Part shown: positions 18,987 through 28,451 of the stretch, piece after piece
Layout of the letters: each line of letters starts with the position of its first letter
Position numbering within the stretch: the stretch's first letter is position 1
Assembly: GCF_008802355.1 (NCBI RefSeq)
Contig: NZ_VZRA01000003.1
Coordinates: 378,360 to 442,359, forward strand
DNA from: Oryzomonas sagensis
Lineage (GTDB): Bacteria; Desulfobacterota; Desulfuromonadia; Geobacterales; Pseudopelobacteraceae
Direction of reading: 5' to 3'
Length of the DNA stretch: 64,000 nucleotides
Notes under the pieces: model-generated
What the model was told of the DNA's origin: nothing
The model's input: only the letters and a program-made list of their open reading frames with translations
The model's database searches: none
Position numbers and translations under genes: made by a program

Positions 18987-19943
18987 ATGGAAGAACCCCA
19001 ACAAAATCCGCAAAAACCGTTTCCCATCCTTGTCGTGGATGACAACCTTCTGCAAAGAACCATTCTCGAAGCCGGCCTGAAGGCGGCGGGGCATGAGGTG
19101 GTCGTTGCCGAAAACGGCAAGGAAGGTCTGGAGATCTTCAGGAAAGGGTATTACCCGATCGTCATGACCGATTGGGTGATGCCCGAAATGAACGGCCTTG
19201 AGCTATGCCGGGCCATCCGCGCCGACGATTCCGGCCGCTATACCTATATTATCCTTCTCACCTCCCAGGATTCCAAAAACGACATCATTGCCGGGCTTGA
19301 GGCCGGGGCCGACGAATACCTGATCAAACCGGCCCATCAGGCCGAACTGGTTTCCCGCCTGAAAACGGCCAAGCGGGTGTTAGAACTGGAAAGTTCCCAG
19401 CAGCGCTACATCGAAGAGATCAAAAACCTCTCCCTCATCGATCCGGTGACCGGAATCTTCAATCGTCGCTACATGGAGGATCATATCCCCCAGGAGATCA
19501 AGCGGGCGTATCGTTATGAACGTGCGCTTTCCCTGATATTGGTCAGTATCAATCAGTTCAGGGATGTTCTCGGAGCTTACGGACACTACTCCGGCGATGT
19601 GGTGCTCAAAAGTTGCGCCGATTGCCTGGCGGAGTCGATTCGCAAGGACGTGGACTGGCTGGCGCGCTACGGCGAGGACTCGTTCGTGGTGGTGCTGGCG
19701 GAAACCGACATGGCCGGAGCGATGATCGTGGCCAAGCGCCTGCGACTCAGGATCGCTTCCCAGGTCATCACGATGTACGACAAAGAGGTGCGGGTAAGCG
19801 CCAGTTTCGGCGTGTCCGGTTTTACCGCCAGCCAGCAGAAGACCGGCATGACCGCGGATGTGCTGATTGATAATGCGGATCGTTGTCTCACATCGGCCAG
19901 GGAAGAGGGCGGCGAAACGATCAAAGGGGTCAGGATCGGCTGA
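18987..19943 (+). CDS. Response regulator with degenerate GGDEF domain
   Basis: A 318-residue protein. The receiver domain (~13-130) has VVDDN, the phosphoacceptor Asp62 (TDWVMPEMNG), Thr92 and Lys114 (LIKP). The GGDEF domain (~150-315) keeps SLIDPVTGIFNRR, but the active-site motif reads RYGEDSF (GEDSF at 229-233) instead of RYGGDEF. The metal-binding Asp of the usual DIDxFK motif is also changed (LVSINQF). The catalytic Glu is thus Ser. It is likely an inactive cyclase acting as a phosphorylation-dependent GTP or c-di-GMP sensor, or a structural partner. Confidence 0.88.
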   Translation: MEEPQQNPQKPFPILVVDDNLLQRTILEAGLKAAGHEVVVAENGKEGLEIFRKGYYPIVMTDWVMPEMNGLELCRAIRADDSGRYTYIILLTSQDSKNDIIAGLEAGADEYLIKPAHQAELVSRLKTAKRVLELESSQQRYIEEIKNLSLIDPVTGIFNRRYMEDHIPQEIKRAYRYERALSLILVSINQFRDVLGAYGHYSGDVVLKSCADCLAESIRKDVDWLARYGEDSFVVVLAETDMAGAMIVAKRLRLRIASQVITMYDKEVRVSASFGVSGFTASQQKTGMTADVLIDNADRCLTSAREEGGETIKGVRIG

Positions 19944-20201
19944 AATAGTCGGTAGACTGGTGTAACACTTTACATTATATTGCTGAATTACCCGTTTTTG
20001 CCGGCTTTTTAGCGATCAACCCGGTGGCGATTTCGTTTTATCCACGCATCGCTGAAGAAACCTCCCGCTCTACCCATGGCCTGTCCCTACCGGCGGGCCG
20101 TTTCTATGACTGCTTCATGCTGCATGTCCTGACCGTGCCTCCGCTATTGACTTTATCAAAGCACAAGGTATGCTCGGCACATCATCATCGCGAGGGGTTT
20201 C

Positions 20202-20792
20202 ATGAAAGTCATTGTCGATCATTTGAAGGAAAAATTCATCGCCGGCCTGTTCGTGGTGATCCCGGTGGGGATCACGATCTTTATCCTGACCTTCCTGTTC
20301 AACTTTGCCGACGGCATCCTGGGCAGCTACCTGGACACCCTGTTCAGTCTCTTTATTCACCACGATCTCCATATACCCGGTCTCGGCATGATTACCGGCG
20401 CGGTCGTCATCTACTTTGCCGGCATCTTCGCCACCAATGTTCTGGGAAACCAGTTCCTCAAGCTTGGGGATAACCTGCTGGAGCGCATCCCGCTCGTCAA
20501 GTCGATCTACTCGTCCAGCAAACAACTGCTCAAGGTGTTCCGGGAAGGGAAAACCTCCTATCGCCGGGCGGTCTTTGTGGAGTGGCCGCGTCCCGGCGTA
20601 CGCGCCATCGGATTCGTGACGGCCGAGGTCGTGCGTGACGGGGTGCCGCTGGTGGTGGTCTATGTGCCGACCATGCCCAATCCCACCTCCGGCTTCGCCC
20701 TGTTCTTCCGGGAGGATGAGGTCTTCGACAGCGGCATGACCGTGGAGGAAGCCGTGAAATTCGTGGTTTCCGGCGGCATGGTGATCAGCTGA
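20202..20792 (+). CDS. DUF502 family membrane protein
   Basis: A 196-residue protein with two transmembrane helices (FIAGLFVVIPVGITIFILTF and GMITGAVVIYFAGIFATNVL) and the conserved IPLVKSIYSSSKQLLKVF and PTMPNPTSGF segments of DUF502. The family is widespread; its role is not settled. ATG 20202 follows GAGGGG. It ends 31 bases before recQ. The 258 bases upstream (19944-20201) show no gene. Confidence 0.85.
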   Translation: MKVIVDHLKEKFIAGLFVVIPVGITIFILTFLFNFADGILGSYLDTLFSLFIHHDLHIPGLGMITGAVVIYFAGIFATNVLGNQFLKLGDNLLERIPLVKSIYSSSKQLLKVFREGKTSYRRAVFVEWPRPGVRAIGFVTAEVVRDGVPLVVVYVPTMPNPTSGFALFFREDEVFDSGMTVEEAVKFVVSGGMVIS

Positions 20793-20823
20793 TGAGTCGT
20801 CCTCCGCAACACCCGGTGGCGCC

Positions 20824-22632
20824 ATGACCACGTCCTTGCAGGAAACCCTGAAGAATATTTTCGGCTACACCTCCTTCAGGCCGCACCAGTTGGAGATTAT
20901 TTCCGCCATCATCGCCGGCGAGGATGCTTTTGTCCTCATGCCGACCGGCGGCGGCAAGTCCCTCTGCTACCAGGTGCCGGCCCTGCACCGGGCCGGGGTG
21001 GGCATTGTGGTTTCGCCGCTCATCTCCCTGATGAAGGACCAGGTGGACGCCCTGACGGCCAACGGCGTCGCTGCCGCGCTCTACAACTCTTCGCTGAAGG
21101 AGGCTGAGGCCCGGCAGGTGCTGGCCCGACTCCATGGCGGCCAACTGGACCTGCTGTACGTCTCGCCGGAACGGCTGATGAGCGATGGTTTCCTGGACCG
21201 TTTGCAGGGCCTGGACATCGCGCTGTTCGCCATTGACGAGGCTCATTGCGTCTCCCAGTGGGGACATGACTTCCGGCCGGAATACGTGCAACTCGGCCGG
21301 CTGCGGGACCTGTTTCCCGGAATCCCGCTGATTGCCCTGACCGCCACCGCCGACCCCCAGACACGCACCGATATCATCGGGCGTTTGGGATTAACGGAGG
21401 CGGTTTGTCACGTGGCCGGTTTTGACCGCCCGAACATCCGCTACACGGTGTTGGAAAAACAGAAACCGTTCCAGCAGTTGAGCTCGTTTCTCAAGGGACG
21501 TCCCGATGAGGCCGGGATCGTCTATGCCCTTTCCCGCAAACGGGTGGAGGAGTTGGCGGGACGTCTGGCCGAGGCCGGCATCAAGGTTGCCCCCTACCAT
21601 GCCGGCCTTTCGGACAGGGAGCGGCAGCAGACCCAGGACGCCTTTCAGCGGGACGACCTGCGGGTGGTGGTGGCTACCGTGGCCTTCGGCATGGGGATCG
21701 ACAAGCCCAATGTGCGTTTTGTGGTGCACTATGACCTGCCGAAGAACATCGAGAGTTACTACCAGGAAACCGGCCGTGCCGGCCGGGATGGACTGCCGGC
21801 CGAGGCGCTGCTCCTGTTCGGTTACGGTGATATCGCCATCTCCCGGGCCTTGATCGAAAATGGCGGCAACCCGGACCAAAAACGGATCGAACTGCACAAG
21901 TTGAATGCCATGGTCGGCTTTGCCGAGGCGCTGACCTGTCGCCGTCGCGTCCTTTTGGGCTATTTCGGCGAGCATCTGGAGGAGGACTGCGGCAACTGCG
22001 ATGTCTGCCAGAGTCCGCCGGAACGCTACGATGCCACCGAGGATGCCCAGAAGGCGCTCTCCTGCGTCTACCGGGTCGGACAGCGCTTCGGCATGGGGCA
22101 TGTCATCGAGGTGCTGCGCGGCTCACGCAGTCAACGCATCCAGAGCCTGGGGCATGATCGGCTCTCCACCTACGGCATCGGCAAGGAGTTGTCCCAGGAC
22201 GCCTGGGGCGGGCTCATGCGCCAACTGCTGCACCTGGGCTATCTGGAGCAGGATGTGGGCAATTACTCGGTGTTGCATCTGACTGCCCGTTCAAAGCCGG
22301 TCCTGCGGGGGGAAGAGCGAGTGGTGCTGGCCCGGCCGCGGGTCAGGGTGGTGGCGGCGAAGAAGGAACCGAAACGGGGCAGGGGCGAATTGGAGTATGA
22401 CCGGGAGCTTTTCGAGCGGTTGCGTATGCTGCGCAAGCGCCTGGCGGACGAACAGCAGGTGCCCCCCTTCGTTGTGTTCGGGGATGCCACCCTGGTGGAG
22501 ATGGCCGCCTATCGCCCCGCGGATGACGATGGCCTGGCGCGTATCAGTGGGGTAGGGAAACACAAATTGGCCCGCTACGGGGCGGCATTCCTGCGGGAGA
22601 TCCGCGGAGAGGCCGATCTCTCCGACAGCTAG
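20824..22632 (+). CDS. recQ: ATP-dependent DNA helicase RecQ
   Basis: A 602-residue 3'-5' DNA helicase of recombination and repair. Motif I is MPTGGGKSLCYQVPA, motif II AIDEAHCVSQWGHDFRPEY (DEAH), motif III LTATAD, motif VI QETGRAGRDGLPAEALL. The zinc-binding part CRRRVLLGYFGE...CGNCDVC, the winged-helix RQC domain and a C-terminal HRDC domain (VPPFVVFGDATL) follow. Length and domain order are the same as E. coli RecQ. The ATG overlaps nothing and follows GGTGGCGCC; the DCC-family gene starts 32 bases downstream. Confidence 0.95.
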   Translation: MTTSLQETLKNIFGYTSFRPHQLEIISAIIAGEDAFVLMPTGGGKSLCYQVPALHRAGVGIVVSPLISLMKDQVDALTANGVAAALYNSSLKEAEARQVLARLHGGQLDLLYVSPERLMSDGFLDRLQGLDIALFAIDEAHCVSQWGHDFRPEYVQLGRLRDLFPGIPLIALTATADPQTRTDIIGRLGLTEAVCHVAGFDRPNIRYTVLEKQKPFQQLSSFLKGRPDEAGIVYALSRKRVEELAGRLAEAGIKVAPYHAGLSDRERQQTQDAFQRDDLRVVVATVAFGMGIDKPNVRFVVHYDLPKNIESYYQETGRAGRDGLPAEALLLFGYGDIAISRALIENGGNPDQKRIELHKLNAMVGFAEALTCRRRVLLGYFGEHLEEDCGNCDVCQSPPERYDATEDAQKALSCVYRVGQRFGMGHVIEVLRGSRSQRIQSLGHDRLSTYGIGKELSQDAWGGLMRQLLHLGYLEQDVGNYSVLHLTARSKPVLRGEERVVLARPRVRVVAAKKEPKRGRGELEYDRELFERLRMLRKRLADEQQVPPFVVFGDATLVEMAAYRPADDDGLARISGVGKHKLARYGAAFLREIRGEADLSDS

Positions 22633-22664
22633 TATCCCGTGCCTGACGTGCAGGAGGCAGCCTG

Positions 22665-23090
22665 GTGAAGAGTGCTCCCCAATTTCCCCTGCGTATTTTC
22701 TATGACGGTTCCTGCTCGGTGTGCAGTTCGGCAATGGCCCGCTATCGTGTCAAGGACGGCGGCGGGAAGCTGAACTTCATCGATATCAGCGCTCCGGAAT
22801 TCGATCCTGTGGCCTATGGCATCCCCCTGGCCGAGTTCATGTATCAGTTGCATGCCATCGACCGGAACAACACGGTCTATCGGGGAACAGACGCCTTCGG
22901 GGCTATCTGGCGGGCCTTTCCGGCTTCGACAGGCTACGGTCTTCTCGCAACCGTACTATCGCTGCCCGGTTGTACCGCCATTGCCCGATTGGGCTATCGT
23001 CTTTTTGCCCGGATTCGCCGGTTCTTGCCCAAGCAAAACGCTGCCTGCGCCGATGGGAGTTGCAAAATCGGCAGGCACAGGCCTGGGTAG
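22665..23090 (+). CDS. DCC-family thiol-disulfide oxidoreductase-like protein (DUF393)
   Basis: A 141-residue protein with the YDGSCSVCSSAM motif near the N-terminus (D-x-x-C-x-x-C), the signature of DUF393, and the RGTDAFGAIWRAFP segment typical of the family. A redox role is assumed from the thioredoxin-like CxxC, not shown. The start is GTG 22665, with an AGGAGG box 8 bases upstream. It ends before the bidirectional terminator at 23197-23232. Confidence 0.8.
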   Translation: MKSAPQFPLRIFYDGSCSVCSSAMARYRVKDGGGKLNFIDISAPEFDPVAYGIPLAEFMYQLHAIDRNNTVYRGTDAFGAIWRAFPASTGYGLLATVLSLPGCTAIARLGYRLFARIRRFLPKQNAACADGSCKIGRHRPG

Positions 23091-23196
23091 CGGCGCGTCG
23101 AGGTCTGGGGGGGATTCGTGATGCTGTTCACCTATCCGGGGGGCAGCATGCACATGGAGAGTTCCCTTAGGTTTTAGCGGGTTGGCGGGTCAAACG

Positions 23197-23232
23197 AAAA
23201 AAGCCCGTTGGAGACGATTCCAACGGGCTTTT
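23197..23232. terminator. Bidirectional terminator between convergent genes
   Basis: A perfect 10-bp stem (23203-23212 with 23219-23228) and a 6-base loop has an A-run on the left and a T-run on the right, so it can stop transcription from both the DCC gene (+) and the helicase gene (-). Confidence 0.9.
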
Positions 23233-23260
23233 GCTCTGCCGTGGCGGGGCGGCCGGGCTG

Positions 23261-24667
23261 CTACTCTGCCTGGGGAGCGGCAGCACTTCCCGGTTCCGTT
23301 TTTTCACCCGGTTTGCGGCGTCTGCGGCGGCGTTTTTTCGCCGGTGCTTCTCCGGCTGCGCCCTCCGTAGCGGCGGCGGGAGAGGGGAGGACTGCCGCAG
23401 CCGCCGGTTTCGGTTTTACGCTGCCGCTCCTTCCGGGACGAGCCGTCCGTTCGCCGCCCCGGCCCCGGCTGCCGCCGGTTTTTGCCTCGAGCGGCTTGCG
23501 TTTGGGGCGCGGAGTCCGCACGTAGTCGTTGACGAACAGCTCGTCCTCGGCCCACTCCGTGGGGATCTTGTCCTTGATATACTCCTCGATGGCTTCCAGG
23601 AAAAAGGCGCCGTCCTCATCGGCCAGGGAGATGGCCTTACCCGTGGAACCGGCCCGCGCGGTGCGGCCGATGCGGTGGACGTAGTCCTCGCAGTCCTGGG
23701 GCAGGTCGTAATTGATGACATGGGTAACCCCCTCGATGTGCAGGCCGCGTGAGGCGACATCGGTGGCGATCAGGATCGGGAGCTTGCCCTGCTTGAAATC
23801 GTCGAGGATGCGCATGCGTTTGCGCTGTTCCACATCGCCCGAGATGACGCGGCAGGGGAAACCGTTGGCGTTCAGCCTATCGAACAGGTACTCGGCCTCA
23901 CGCTTGGTATTGATGAAGATCATGGTGCGCTCCATCCCGGTGCGACGGAGCAATCCCAGCAAAAGGGGGAATTTTTCCTTGCGGGAGACGTGGTACAGAA
24001 CCTGTTCGACCCGCTCGGCGGTCATCTTTTCGGGTGTGACCGAGAGCTTTTGCGGCATGTTCATGAACTCGTAGGCAAGTTCCATGACCCGCAGGCTGAG
24101 GGTGGCCGAAAACATCAGGTTCTGGCGTTTGTCGTAGGGGGGGAGCCGCCGCAGGATGAAACGCAGATCGGCGATAAAGCCCATGTCGAACATGCGGTCG
24201 GCCTCATCGATTACCAGCATCTCAATCCCTTTGAGGGAATAGACCTTCTGTTTCAGATAATCGATCAACCGGCCCGGGGTGCCGACTATGACGTCGGCCC
24301 CTTCGCGCAGGGCGCTCCGCTGTTTCATGTAGTCGACCCCGCCGTAAATCGCCTGGGTGACCAGGCCGCAGTGCCGGCCCAACAGTTGTGCGTCTTCCTC
24401 GATCTGGACCACCAGTTCCCGCGTTGGTGCCAGGATCAGGGCCCGCGGCTGGTGCGTACCAGTACCTTTGTTTTCCAAAAGACGGGTAAACAGGGTGATC
24501 AGAAAAGCGGCGGTCTTGCCGGTACCGGTCTGGGCCTGGCCGGCCACATCCTTCCCGCTCAGGGTGAGCGGCAGGGTTTGTTCCTGAATAGGGGTACATT
24601 CGCTGAAACCGGCGTCCCGGATGCCTTGCCGGACCTCTTCAGGGATTGAAAGCTCGTCGAATCGCAT
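23261..24667 (-). CDS. rhlE: DEAD-box RNA helicase, RhlE-like
   Basis: A 468-residue ATP-dependent RNA helicase. The Q motif (GFSECTPIQEQTLP), motif I (AQTGTGKTAAF), PTRELVVQI, TPGRLIDYL, DEAD with VIDEADRMFDMGF, SATLS, the ATDVASRGLHIEGV block and HRIGRTARAG are all intact. The tail after ~390 is rich in Arg/Lys/Gly/Ala/Pro, an RNA-binding extension typical of RhlE/RhlB-like enzymes. The exact subfamily is uncertain. It starts at a CAT-complement ATG with GAGGAAG upstream, and is one of only two - strand genes here. It is divergent from the polyprenyl synthase gene. Confidence 0.88.
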   Translation of the reverse strand: MRFDELSIPEEVRQGIRDAGFSECTPIQEQTLPLTLSGKDVAGQAQTGTGKTAAFLITLFTRLLENKGTGTHQPRALILAPTRELVVQIEEDAQLLGRHCGLVTQAIYGGVDYMKQRSALREGADVIVGTPGRLIDYLKQKVYSLKGIEMLVIDEADRMFDMGFIADLRFILRRLPPYDKRQNLMFSATLSLRVMELAYEFMNMPQKLSVTPEKMTAERVEQVLYHVSRKEKFPLLLGLLRRTGMERTMIFINTKREAEYLFDRLNANGFPCRVISGDVEQRKRMRILDDFKQGKLPILIATDVASRGLHIEGVTHVINYDLPQDCEDYVHRIGRTARAGSTGKAISLADEDGAFFLEAIEEYIKDKIPTEWAEDELFVNDYVRTPRPKRKPLEAKTGGSRGRGGERTARPGRSGSVKPKPAAAAVLPSPAAATEGAAGEAPAKKRRRRRRKPGEKTEPGSAAAPQAE

Positions 24668-24851
24668 TAGTCTGCTTCCTCATGTTACGCAAAAATATCT
24701 GATTGTTGCCAGTTCCATACCATATACCGTGACGTAGCGTCTGGCAATGGAAACATGAAGAATTTGCGCGGTGCGGCGGCCAGAAATGCTTTGACAAACC
24801 GTTTTTCATTCCATTACTATGACAAAACTTCACTTCAAGGAAACCACCCAG

Positions 24852-25820
24852 ATGCAGGCCGCCCTGAACATCATTGGAGACGAACTCAAGCTCGTCGAGC
24901 AGCAATTTCGCAAAGACCTGGAATCCGACGTACCCCTGATCCGCAAAGTCGGGGAATACGTGCTGTCCAGCGGCGGCAAACGCGTCCGTCCGGCCTTGCT
25001 GCTGCTCGCCGCCAAGCTCTGCGGCTATCAGGGGGACAAGGCGGTCCCTCTGGCAAGCGTGATCGAGTTCATCCATACCGCCACACTGCTGCATGACGAT
25101 GTGGTTGACAGTGCCACCCTGCGCCGGGGCATTGCCTCGGCCAACACCCTGTGGGGTAATGAGGCCTCGGTGCTGGTCGGTGATTTTCTCTTTTCCAAAT
25201 CCTTTTCCCTGATGGTCGGCGTGGGCAGCTTTGATATCCTGCGGGTGCTCTCCGGCGCCACCACGATCATTGCCGAGGGAGAGGTCCTGCAGCTGCTCTC
25301 CACCGGTGAACTCGATCTGACGGAAGAACGTTACATCGGCGTCGTGCGCGCCAAGACCGCCATCCTCATGTCGGCTGCCTGCGAAGCGGGGGCGATCCTG
25401 GGGGCTGTTCCGGCTGACCGGCAAAAAGCCATGGCCGATTTCGGCATGGAGTTGGGAATCGCCTTCCAGCTCATGGACGACCTCCTCGATTACACCGCCT
25501 CTGAGGAGGAGTTCGGCAAAAGCATCGGCCATGACCTGGAAGAGGGCAAGATCACCCTGCCGCTGATCCACACCCTGCGCCAGTGTACCGCCGAAGAACG
25601 CTCCGTTATCGAAGTGGTTGTGGAAAAGGACGAGATGTCGCTGGATGAATTCCGCGAGGTTTCAGGCCTGGTCAAGCAGTACGGCGGCATCGAATATACC
25701 GTGGAGGCGGCCAAACGCTACATTGCCGCAAGCCAGGGGCGCCTCGACCTGTTTGCCCCGTCGCCGCTCAGGGACGCCCTGGCGGAGCTTGCCGATTATG
25801 TGGTTACCCGAAGCCGCTAA
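24852..25820 (+). CDS. ispB: Polyprenyl diphosphate synthase (octaprenyl-type, IspB-like)
   Basis: A 322-residue all-helical trans-prenyltransferase. First Asp-rich motif LLHDDVVDSATLRRG, second motif QLMDDLLDYTASEEEFGK, plus GGKRVRP near the N-terminus. It extends farnesyl diphosphate with isopentenyl units to make the side chain of menaquinone or ubiquinone; in this lineage menaquinone is expected. The chain length is set by residues before the first motif and was not worked out. ATG 24852 has AAGGA upstream and gives the usual length; an in-frame ATG at 24819 would add 11 residues. Confidence 0.88.
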   Translation: MQAALNIIGDELKLVEQQFRKDLESDVPLIRKVGEYVLSSGGKRVRPALLLLAAKLCGYQGDKAVPLASVIEFIHTATLLHDDVVDSATLRRGIASANTLWGNEASVLVGDFLFSKSFSLMVGVGSFDILRVLSGATTIIAEGEVLQLLSTGELDLTEERYIGVVRAKTAILMSAACEAGAILGAVPADRQKAMADFGMELGIAFQLMDDLLDYTASEEEFGKSIGHDLEEGKITLPLIHTLRQCTAEERSVIEVVVEKDEMSLDEFREVSGLVKQYGGIEYTVEAAKRYIAASQGRLDLFAPSPLRDALAELADYVVTRSR

Positions 25821-25863
25821 GCCTTTCCCGACTGCCACGTACCGCAAATTTCTGGAGGAATAC

Positions 25864-26382
25864 ATGAAACGGTTTCTGTGTCTCGTCGTTCTGGGTGCAG
25901 TGGTGGCGCTTACGGCATGTACCAAAAAGGAAACAGCCAAACCCCAAGGGCCGCTCCAGGAAAACAGCCCGGCCCCGGCGATCACGGTAAACGCCCTGGA
26001 CGGCAAGCCGCTGAACCTTTCGGACCTGAAGGGCAAGGTGGTGGTCCTCAACTTCTGGGCGACCTGGTGCCCCCCCTGCCGCGAGGAGATTCCTTCCATG
26101 ATGAAGCTCAACAGCGCCATGGCCGGCAAACCGTTTCAAATGGTGGCGGTTTCCATCGACGAGGGGGGGCAACCGGCGATCGAGTCGTTCTTCAAGACCA
26201 GCGGATTCAGCCTGCCTGCCTATACCGATCCGGATAACCGCGCTGCCAAGGCATACGGCATAACCGGCGTACCTGAAACCTTTGTCATCGACAAAAATGG
26301 CATCCTGTTGAAAAAGGTCATCGGCCCGATGGCGTGGGATTCCCCCGATGTCCTGTCCTATCTGGATGGTTTGACAAAATAG
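25864..26382 (+). CDS. TlpA/ResA-like thioredoxin-fold lipoprotein
   Basis: A 172-residue protein. The lipoprotein signal ends at Cys19 (VALTAC). The mature part is a TlpA-like thioredoxin fold with NFWATWCPPCREE, where WCPPC is the redox pair, then the cis-Pro region GVPETFVIDKNG. Such proteins pass electrons to periplasmic disulfides, commonly apocytochrome c. The longer frame upstream overlaps the ispB gene in another frame; ATG 25864 follows TGGAGGAA and starts the signal. The ccdA gene follows after 10 bases, the natural electron donor, so the pair likely works together. Confidence 0.9.
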   Translation: MKRFLCLVVLGAVVALTACTKKETAKPQGPLQENSPAPAITVNALDGKPLNLSDLKGKVVVLNFWATWCPPCREEIPSMMKLNSAMAGKPFQMVAVSIDEGGQPAIESFFKTSGFSLPAYTDPDNRAAKAYGITGVPETFVIDKNGILLKKVIGPMAWDSPDVLSYLDGLTK

Positions 26383-26392
26383 GAGTCTTGCC

Positions 26393-27124
26393 GTGCATTC
26401 CCAGCATGTCACATATGCAGGCGCTTTCATCGCCGGACTGCTTTCGTTTCTCTCCCCCTGCGTCCTGCCGCTGATCCCTTCCTATATCACCTATATCACC
26501 GGTCTCTCCTTTGCCGATCTGCAGGCCGAGCATCCGTCTCACATCGTCCGCCGCAAGGCTATGCTGCACGCCCTTGCCTTCATTGCTGCCTTTACCGTGG
26601 TATTCGTACTGTTGGGGGCTTCGGCAACCTTTGTCGGTTCGTTCCTCCAGGAGCATATCGGGGTGGTGCGCAAGGTCGGCGGGGTATTGATCGTCCTGTT
26701 CGGGATCCATGTAACCGGGCTGGTGCCGCTTCATTTCCTGATGGGCGAGAAGAGGGTGCAGCTTCATCAAAAGCCGGCGGGCTATGTGGGAAGTTTTCTG
26801 GTGGGTATCGCCTTTGCCGCCGGATGGACCCCCTGCATCGGTCCGATCCTGGCCTCGATCCTGATGGTGGCCGCCACCGAAGGCAGCATCATGCAGGGAA
26901 TCATTCTGCTGCTGCTGTATTCCCTGGGGTTGGGTATCCCGTTCTTCCTCTCAGCCCTGGCCATGCATCACTTCATGGCCGTCTTCAACCGGTTCAAAAA
27001 GTTTATTCGCGTATTCGAGATCTGTACCGGCCTTTTCCTGGTGCTGGTCGGCGTCCTGATCTATACGAACGGCCTGGCGCGTCTTTCCGGTTATGCCGGC
27101 ATGCTCTTCAAGGGGATTGAGTGA
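26393..27124 (+). CDS. ccdA: Cytochrome c biogenesis protein CcdA
   Basis: A 243-residue inner-membrane protein with six hydrophobic segments. The conserved FLSPCVLPLIPSYI near the start and AAGWTPCIGPILASIL in the middle carry the two cysteines that shuttle reducing equivalents from cytoplasmic thioredoxin across the membrane. It starts at GTG 26393 behind AGGAG. It lies directly after a TlpA-like acceptor, consistent with c-type cytochrome maturation, a large demand in Geobacter-like cells. Its TGA overlaps the GTG of the next gene. Confidence 0.92.
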   Translation: MHSQHVTYAGAFIAGLLSFLSPCVLPLIPSYITYITGLSFADLQAEHPSHIVRRKAMLHALAFIAAFTVVFVLLGASATFVGSFLQEHIGVVRKVGGVLIVLFGIHVTGLVPLHFLMGEKRVQLHQKPAGYVGSFLVGIAFAAGWTPCIGPILASILMVAATEGSIMQGIILLLLYSLGLGIPFFLSALAMHHFMAVFNRFKKFIRVFEICTGLFLVLVGVLIYTNGLARLSGYAGMLFKGIE

Positions 27125-27552
27125 AGATTCACCGGGCGCGGCACTCCATGCAACTTGCCGTGTCGCAACTATCGGTGACCGAAGCCTTCTATGCCGGCAT
27201 ACTGGAGTTGCCGGTGCAGCGCTCCTTTACCTCCCCGGGCGCCCCGGACTACCTCGTAATGGATATGGACAACATGGCCTTGATCTTCGTGGAAGAGGAT
27301 GACGTCATAAAGTCCCATCCAATGCTTGAACCCCGCTTCAGCATGTTCCCCCGCGGCATCGGCATGACGCTGCATTTTCGGGTCGACGATATCGAAGGCA
27401 TCAGCGAGGCCATCATTGAAGAGGGCTTGGAGCTTCTCTACCCCCTTGAAGTCAAGCCCTACGGCATCAAGGAGTTGTGGTGCTTCGACCCGGACGGTTA
27501 TCTGGTGGTACTGGACGAACCGGTTGAAAAGAGCAAGAGGTCCGGTTCGTAG
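27121..27552 (+). CDS. Glyoxalase/VOC superfamily protein
   Basis: A 143-residue protein with the beta-alpha-beta-beta-beta repeat of the vicinal-oxygen-chelate fold: VTEAFYAGILELPV, MALIFVEED, GMTLHFRVDDIEG and the ending LWCFDPDGYLVVLDEP. Metal ligands are not certain and the substrate is unknown. GTG 27121 overlaps the ccdA stop codon, so it belongs to the same transcript. No terminator was seen before the pyr leader. Confidence 0.8.
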   Translation: MKIHRARHSMQLAVSQLSVTEAFYAGILELPVQRSFTSPGAPDYLVMDMDNMALIFVEEDDVIKSHPMLEPRFSMFPRGIGMTLHFRVDDIEGISEAIIEEGLELLYPLEVKPYGIKELWCFDPDGYLVVLDEPVEKSKRSGS

Positions 27553-27605
27553 GGGGGGCGGCCCCGCGATCAATTATCCTTGACCTTGACTACGGAGAGT
27601 GGTAG

Positions 27606-28292
<687 letters not shown>

Positions 28293-28311
28293 GAGTCTGT
28301 TAAAAAAACTC

Positions 28312-28434
28312 AGGTTGTTCAAAAATGGTCAGATCGTCGCACCCGCTAGACAAGCCCTGCGGAGGCGTAGCAGAGCTACGCCGCACAAAAGGGCTTTCGA
28401 GGATGGCGGCGAGATGGCTGTTTTTCAACAACCT
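28312..28434. repeat. MITE-like palindromic repeat between pyrR and pyrB
   Basis: A 123-bp element bounded by inverted ends (AGGTTGTTCAAAAA at 28312 and TTTTTCAACAACCT ending at 28434). The core GGCGTAG CAGAG CTACGCC (28364-28380) is shared with the repeats at 29388, 32401 and 51671. No coding capacity. Confidence 0.8.
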
Positions 28435-28451
28435 CATAGGGGGGAGGGGGC

